A stretch of DNA of 8,525 nucleotides from Pseudopedobacter sp045629485 (GTDB lineage Bacteria; Bacteroidota; Bacteroidia; Sphingobacteriales; Sphingobacteriaceae). Location: the NCBI GenBank assembly GCA_045629485.1, contig JAZQRF010000082.1, positions 1-8,525 on the forward strand, read 5' to 3'. Under the pieces are notes generated by a model. It was not told where the DNA came from. It ran no database searches and saw only the letters and a list, made by a program, of their open reading frames with translations. The position numbers and the translations under genes were made by a program. Shown one piece after another: positions 4,977-8,525 of the stretch (position 1 is its first letter; every line of letters begins with the position of its first letter).

Positions 4977-7721
4977 ATGAGTCTTCAATCTTATAAACAA
5001 AAACGCGATTTCAGTAAAACCGCCGAACCTAAGGCAGGTAAGCCTGCCAGCCAGGAACAACTCACTTTTGTAATTCAGAAACATGACGCCCGAAACCTTC
5101 ATTACGATTTCAGGTTAGAGATGGGCGGTGTGCTCAAAAGCTGGGCGGTACCAAAAGGACCTTCTACCGATCCGAAAACAAAAAGATTGGCGATGATGGT
5201 AGAGGACCATCCTTATGATTACAAAAGTTTCGAAGGAATAATTCCAAAAGGAGAATATGGCGGAGGAACCGTTATCGTTTGGGATGAAGGAACCTACGAA
5301 CCCATAGAAGAGATCAAAGGCAAAAAAGCACAGGAAAAACATTTATTAAAACAGCTTAAATCCGGATCCCTTAAAATTAAGCTGAGCGGGCAAAAACTTA
5401 AAGGAGAATTTGCCCTGGTGAAAACCCACGGTATGGGAGAAAACGGCTGGCTGTTGATTAAACATAAAGATGAGCATGCCTCTGTGAAAGATATTACGAA
5501 ACTGGATAAGTCTATCCTGTCTGGAAAAACCATTGCAATGATGGCTGAGAGCAGCGACAAGGTATGGCAAAACGGACAAGAGGAAGATTTGGTGAAAGAG
5601 GTTGAAACTGTAGCCAAGGAAAAATCTGGTAAAAAAACAGCAACAAAAAATGTATCAAAGGATAGGGATGCAGACGATAATTTGCCAGCGGTGGCTACAT
5701 TGTTAAAGAAAGCACCTAAAACTAAAATTCCTATAGGAATAAAGCCCATGTTAGCCACTCTGGTTGATGACCCTTTTGACGATCCTGATTGGGTATATGA
5801 AGTGAAATGGGATGGTTACAGGGCTTTGGGATTTTGCCTTAAAAATGGTGATGTACAATTGTTATCCAGGAATAATAAATCTTTTAATGATAAATTTTAC
5901 CCGGTTTATGAAGCACTCCAGGAATGGAAAAAAGACATTGTTGTAGACGGAGAAATTATGGTGCTTAATGATAAGGGAATCTCTAATTTTGGCGATTTGC
6001 AAAACTGGCGTAGCGAGGCGGATGGAGAACTGGTGTACTATGTATTTGATATTTTGTGGTATGAAGGTAAAAATCTGATGGATTTACCACTCTATCAGCG
6101 ACAAGCTATACTGGAGGAGGTATTGCCACATGATGCGGAAGACAGGATAAGAATAAGTAAAGTGTTTAAAGCCAGCGGTAAAGATTTTTTTGACGCAGCC
6201 AAACGCATGGGTATGGAAGGAATCATCGCTAAGAAGGCCGACAGTACTTATGCGGTAAATGTTCGTTCGAAAGAATGGCTAAAGCTTAAAGTGAGTAAAA
6301 GACAGGAAGTAGTAATTGCCGGTTTTACTAAAAACAGGGATACCAATAAACCTTTCAGCTCCCTGTTACTGGGGGTTTACGAAAAAGGAAACCTGCAATA
6401 CGCGGGTAAGGTAGGAACCGGTTTTTCAAATAAATTACAGAAAGAGATGATGGCCAGCTTCGAACCGCTGATTACTAAAACCAGTCCTTTCAAAGAAATT
6501 CCCGACGTAAATAAACCATCCAGGTTTAGGCCAAATCCTCCGCATGCAGAAGCGACCTGGTTAAAGCCGGAATTGGTGTGCGAAGTTGCCTTTACCGAAG
6601 TCACCAGCGACGGTGTTTTCAGACACCCGTCTTTCCAGGGGATGCGGATAGATAAAAAAGCAAAGGATGTGATTAGGGAAACGGCCGCACCTACAAGTGA
6701 AATATTGGAAGAAAACGAGGAAGAAAAGGAAATAAAAGAAGATGTACATGCAAGTGCTGTAAAAGCACCAAAAAGCAGTGGAAGAAAGACATTACTGAAT
6801 CCGAAAGACCAGGTGCAGGTGCGTAAAATTAACGGGCATGAACTTAAATTCACCAACCTGAACAAAGTTTACTGGCCTGATGATAAAGTTACCAAAAGAG
6901 ATATGTTTAATTACTATTACCAGGTAGCCGAATATATTTTACCTTATCTTAAAGACCGGCCTTTGTCGCTCAATCGCTTTCCAGGCGGAATCAAAGGAAA
7001 AAGTTTTTATCAAAAAGATGTTAAGGGCAAAGCGCCCGAGTGGGCTAAAACATTCCCTTATACCACCAGCGACGGAGAAGCAAAAGAATACCTAGTGGGC
7101 GATAAGGAAGATACCCTATTATGGATGGCTTCGTTGGGTTGTATAGAAATGAATCCATGGTTCAGCAGGGTACAATCGCCTGACATGCCAGATTATTGCG
7201 TAATAGACTTAGATCCGGATAAAAATAATACGTTTGATGATGTGATAAAGGTTGCCCTGGAGGTAAAAAATGTGTTGGACGAATTGGATGTTCCCTGCTA
7301 TTGTAAAACATCAGGCTCTACCGGAATCCATATTTATATCCCCATGGGCGGCAAATATACTTATGACCAAAGCCAGCTATTTGCTAAAATTGTCGTTTCT
7401 ACCGTAGAAGACAGGCTGCCGGAGCTTACCAGTACAGAAAGGATGATTGTTAACCGAAAAGGTAAAATGTATCTCGACTTTCTACAGAACCGCCCGGGAG
7501 CAACACTGGCTGGTCCATATTCCTTAAGGCCCAAACCAGGAGCCACTGTTTCTATGCCATTGCATTGGGACGAAGTGAAACCCGGTTTAGAGATGAAAGA
7601 TTTTAATATTCATAACGCTTTGGACCGTTTAAAATCAGAAGGCGATATTTTTAAAGGAGTTTTAGGTAAAGGGATAGACCTGGTAAAGACGATAGAAAAA
7701 GCGAAGAAATTACAGAGCTAA
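4977..7721 (+). CDS. ligD: LigD: ATP-dependent DNA ligase D of bacterial NHEJ, 914 aa
   Basis: LigD repairs DNA double-strand breaks with Ku by trimming, extending and sealing ends. Three domains appear in the order PE-LIG-POL, as in Pseudomonas aeruginosa. The 3'-phosphoesterase (about 1-170) has QKHDARNLHYDFRLE (H36, H42, D44, R46) and EDHPYDY (H78, Y82). The ATP-dependent ligase (about 250-565) has motif I YEVKWDG with the adenylated lysine K277, motif III VDGEIMV (E326), motif IV EGIIAKK (K419) and motif V WLKLK (K436, K438), then an OB fold. The primase-type polymerase (about 612-905) has NRFPGG, the metal-binding VIDLDPD (D744, D746), SGSTGIHIYIPM (H785) and YLDFLQN (D834). Charged linkers separate the domains: Lys-rich at about 200-250 and Glu/Lys-rich at about 568-612. 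All key residues are present. It starts 74 bp after rtcB without an SD. No Ku gene is in the window. Confidence 0.96.
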   Translation: MSLQSYKQKRDFSKTAEPKAGKPASQEQLTFVIQKHDARNLHYDFRLEMGGVLKSWAVPKGPSTDPKTKRLAMMVEDHPYDYKSFEGIIPKGEYGGGTVIVWDEGTYEPIEEIKGKKAQEKHLLKQLKSGSLKIKLSGQKLKGEFALVKTHGMGENGWLLIKHKDEHASVKDITKLDKSILSGKTIAMMAESSDKVWQNGQEEDLVKEVETVAKEKSGKKTATKNVSKDRDADDNLPAVATLLKKAPKTKIPIGIKPMLATLVDDPFDDPDWVYEVKWDGYRALGFCLKNGDVQLLSRNNKSFNDKFYPVYEALQEWKKDIVVDGEIMVLNDKGISNFGDLQNWRSEADGELVYYVFDILWYEGKNLMDLPLYQRQAILEEVLPHDAEDRIRISKVFKASGKDFFDAAKRMGMEGIIAKKADSTYAVNVRSKEWLKLKVSKRQEVVIAGFTKNRDTNKPFSSLLLGVYEKGNLQYAGKVGTGFSNKLQKEMMASFEPLITKTSPFKEIPDVNKPSRFRPNPPHAEATWLKPELVCEVAFTEVTSDGVFRHPSFQGMRIDKKAKDVIRETAAPTSEILEENEEEKEIKEDVHASAVKAPKSSGRKTLLNPKDQVQVRKINGHELKFTNLNKVYWPDDKVTKRDMFNYYYQVAEYILPYLKDRPLSLNRFPGGIKGKSFYQKDVKGKAPEWAKTFPYTTSDGEAKEYLVGDKEDTLLWMASLGCIEMNPWFSRVQSPDMPDYCVIDLDPDKNNTFDDVIKVALEVKNVLDELDVPCYCKTSGSTGIHIYIPMGGKYTYDQSQLFAKIVVSTVEDRLPELTSTERMIVNRKGKMYLDFLQNRPGATLAGPYSLRPKPGATVSMPLHWDEVKPGLEMKDFNIHNALDRLKSEGDIFKGVLGKGIDLVKTIEKAKKLQS

Positions 7722-7771
7722 TGCCGGAGGTAATCATCAAAATACTAACTTCGGTTAAATGTCTACGCTAA
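7721..7771 (+). other. Possible 16-codon mini-ORF linking ligD and the permease
   Basis: The ligD stop overlaps an ATG in TAATG (7719-7723), opening a 16-codon frame (MPEVIIKILTSVKCLR) that ends at TAA 7769-7771, past the permease ATG at 7759. Ribosomes ending ligD could restart here and then at the permease. Coding value is unproven; an overlap this short occurs easily by chance. Confidence 0.15.
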
Positions 7772-8525
7772 AAAACTCCTTGTTTGAAGAAAAAACAGAA
7801 CTCAACCGGAAACTGGGTTTTAAAGAGACGTTTTCTATTGTCATCAACCGGATTATTGGTTCGGGTATATTTCGTACACCTGCGGCAGTAATGCTCATTA
7901 CCGGCTCGGTAAGTATCTTCTATGGCGTTTGGGTGATCGGAGGAATAGCCACATTATTAGGGGCCTTGTGCTATGCGGAACTGGTGGCCATGATGCCACG
8001 TTCCGGCGGACCCTATGTATTTCTAAAAGCAGCTTACCCGCCTTATGTTACCTTTTTACGGGGCTGGGCCATGTTCTTTGTTTCAGAAACAGGAGCAATA
8101 GCAGCAGTAGCTCTATTTTTCTCCGAAACAGCTTTAACAATTTTAGGTTGGCCACAACAGATGCTTTCACAGGCTTTAATCGCGATAATATTGGTGCTGC
8201 TGCTTACTGCAGTTAACTCCTTTGGTATCCAGCTGAGCGGAAGGCTGCAAAATATCTTTGGCTTTTTAAAAATAGCAGTTTTGGTAACGGTTATATTTTT
8301 TGGCTTTAGCCGGGGCATCCAAACAGAAAACTTTCTTTCTGATGGTGAATCTATCTTGAGTTGGGGTGGGATGGTTGCTGTTTTTACCGCCATGCGCTAT
8401 GGCTTTTTTGCTTATAGCGGATGGGAGGGTGCCACTTACGTAGCAGAGGAAGTAAGGAACCCTGGTAAAAACCTGCCACTTTCTTTATTTGCCGGTATTG
8501 GAACCGTTGTTATTTTGTATTTATT
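7759..8525 (+). CDS. APC-family amino acid permease, N-terminal 255 residues (cut by window edge)
   Basis: This is an inner-membrane amino acid transporter of the APC superfamily, closest in appearance to the LAT/SteT-like exchangers. The frame is open to the window end, so roughly half of a typical 430-480-aa protein is seen. A polar N-terminus precedes helix 1, which carries the substrate-binding break IIGSGIF (residues 32-38). Helix 2 (about 52-77) ends YAELVAMMPRSGGPYVFL, the conserved family loop. Helices 3-5 span about 96-182. Helix 6 contains YGFFAYSGWEGATYVAEEVRNP (in two parts, YGFFAYSGWEG and YVAEEVRNPGKNLP), also a family hallmark. Helix 7 begins near residue 241. ATG 7759 must be the start because TAA lies immediately upstream in frame. 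It is 37 bp after ligD, close enough for co-transcription. The substrate cannot be assigned. Confidence 0.9.
   Translation, partial: MSTLKNSLFEEKTELNRKLGFKETFSIVINRIIGSGIFRTPAAVMLITGSVSIFYGVWVIGGIATLLGALCYAELVAMMPRSGGPYVFLKAAYPPYVTFLRGWAMFFVSETGAIAAVALFFSETALTILGWPQQMLSQALIAIILVLLLTAVNSFGIQLSGRLQNIFGFLKIAVLVTVIFFGFSRGIQTENFLSDGESILSWGGMVAVFTAMRYGFFAYSGWEGATYVAEEVRNPGKNLPLSLFAGIGTVVILYL

Noticed and set aside
5294..5758. Minus-strand 154-codon frame inside ligD, and a similar one at 6377-6865
   Set aside because: Both are antisense to conserved ligD domains. Their Ser/Phe/Leu-rich composition is what antisense of Lys/Glu-rich coding DNA gives.
7726..7730. GGAGG as the permease Shine-Dalgarno
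   Set aside because: It is 28 bp before the ATG, and an in-frame TAA directly before that ATG excludes any earlier start.
7929..8393. Open frames at 7929-8216 (+) and 8043-8393 (-)
   Set aside because: Both overlap the permease, whose frame reads continuously through APC-family hallmarks to the window end.

Overview
The window looks like chromosomal DNA of a Bacteroidota bacterium, most likely a Pedobacter-like member of the Sphingobacteriaceae. This rests on moderate-to-low GC, mostly absent Shine-Dalgarno sequences, -7 boxes of the TAnnTTTG type, a split DsbD, and the general look of the proteins. The genus is an inference from recall; no search was run.

Layout. Two small genes lie on the minus strand at the left: a 72-aa hypothetical protein (17-235) and a 158-aa probable cysteine-containing exported or lipoprotein (268-744). 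A 219-bp divergent intergenic region (745-963) follows and carries a perfect 12-bp direct repeat with an exact 60-bp period. From 964 to the right edge every gene is on the plus strand, with short gaps: a secreted DsbD alpha-domain protein (964-1410), a membrane DsbD with beta and gamma domains only (1415-3121), a SemiSWEET-like PQ-loop sugar transporter (3197-3478), an RtcB RNA ligase overlapping it by one base (3478-4902), a three-domain LigD DNA-repair ligase (4977-7721), and the first 255 residues of an APC-family amino acid permease that runs off the window (7759-8525).

How the genes work together. The first plus-strand pair makes one functional unit, a thiol-reducing relay from cytoplasmic thioredoxin across the membrane to the periplasm, with the periplasmic alpha domain encoded separately. 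The divergent cysteine-rich exported protein could be one of its clients. RtcB and LigD are neighbouring nucleic-acid end-joining enzymes: RtcB seals RNA ends carrying 3'-phosphate or 2',3'-cyclic phosphate to 5'-OH ends, and LigD trims, fills and seals DNA double-strand breaks, normally with Ku. No Ku gene is present in the window. The SemiSWEET and permease genes are transporters with no obvious biochemical link to the ligases.

I see no mobile element, CRISPR array, RNA gene or convincing terminator. Apart from the gene pairings, the repeat pair and the small unrecognised genes, this is ordinary chromosomal content, and I do not see a clear new biological system.
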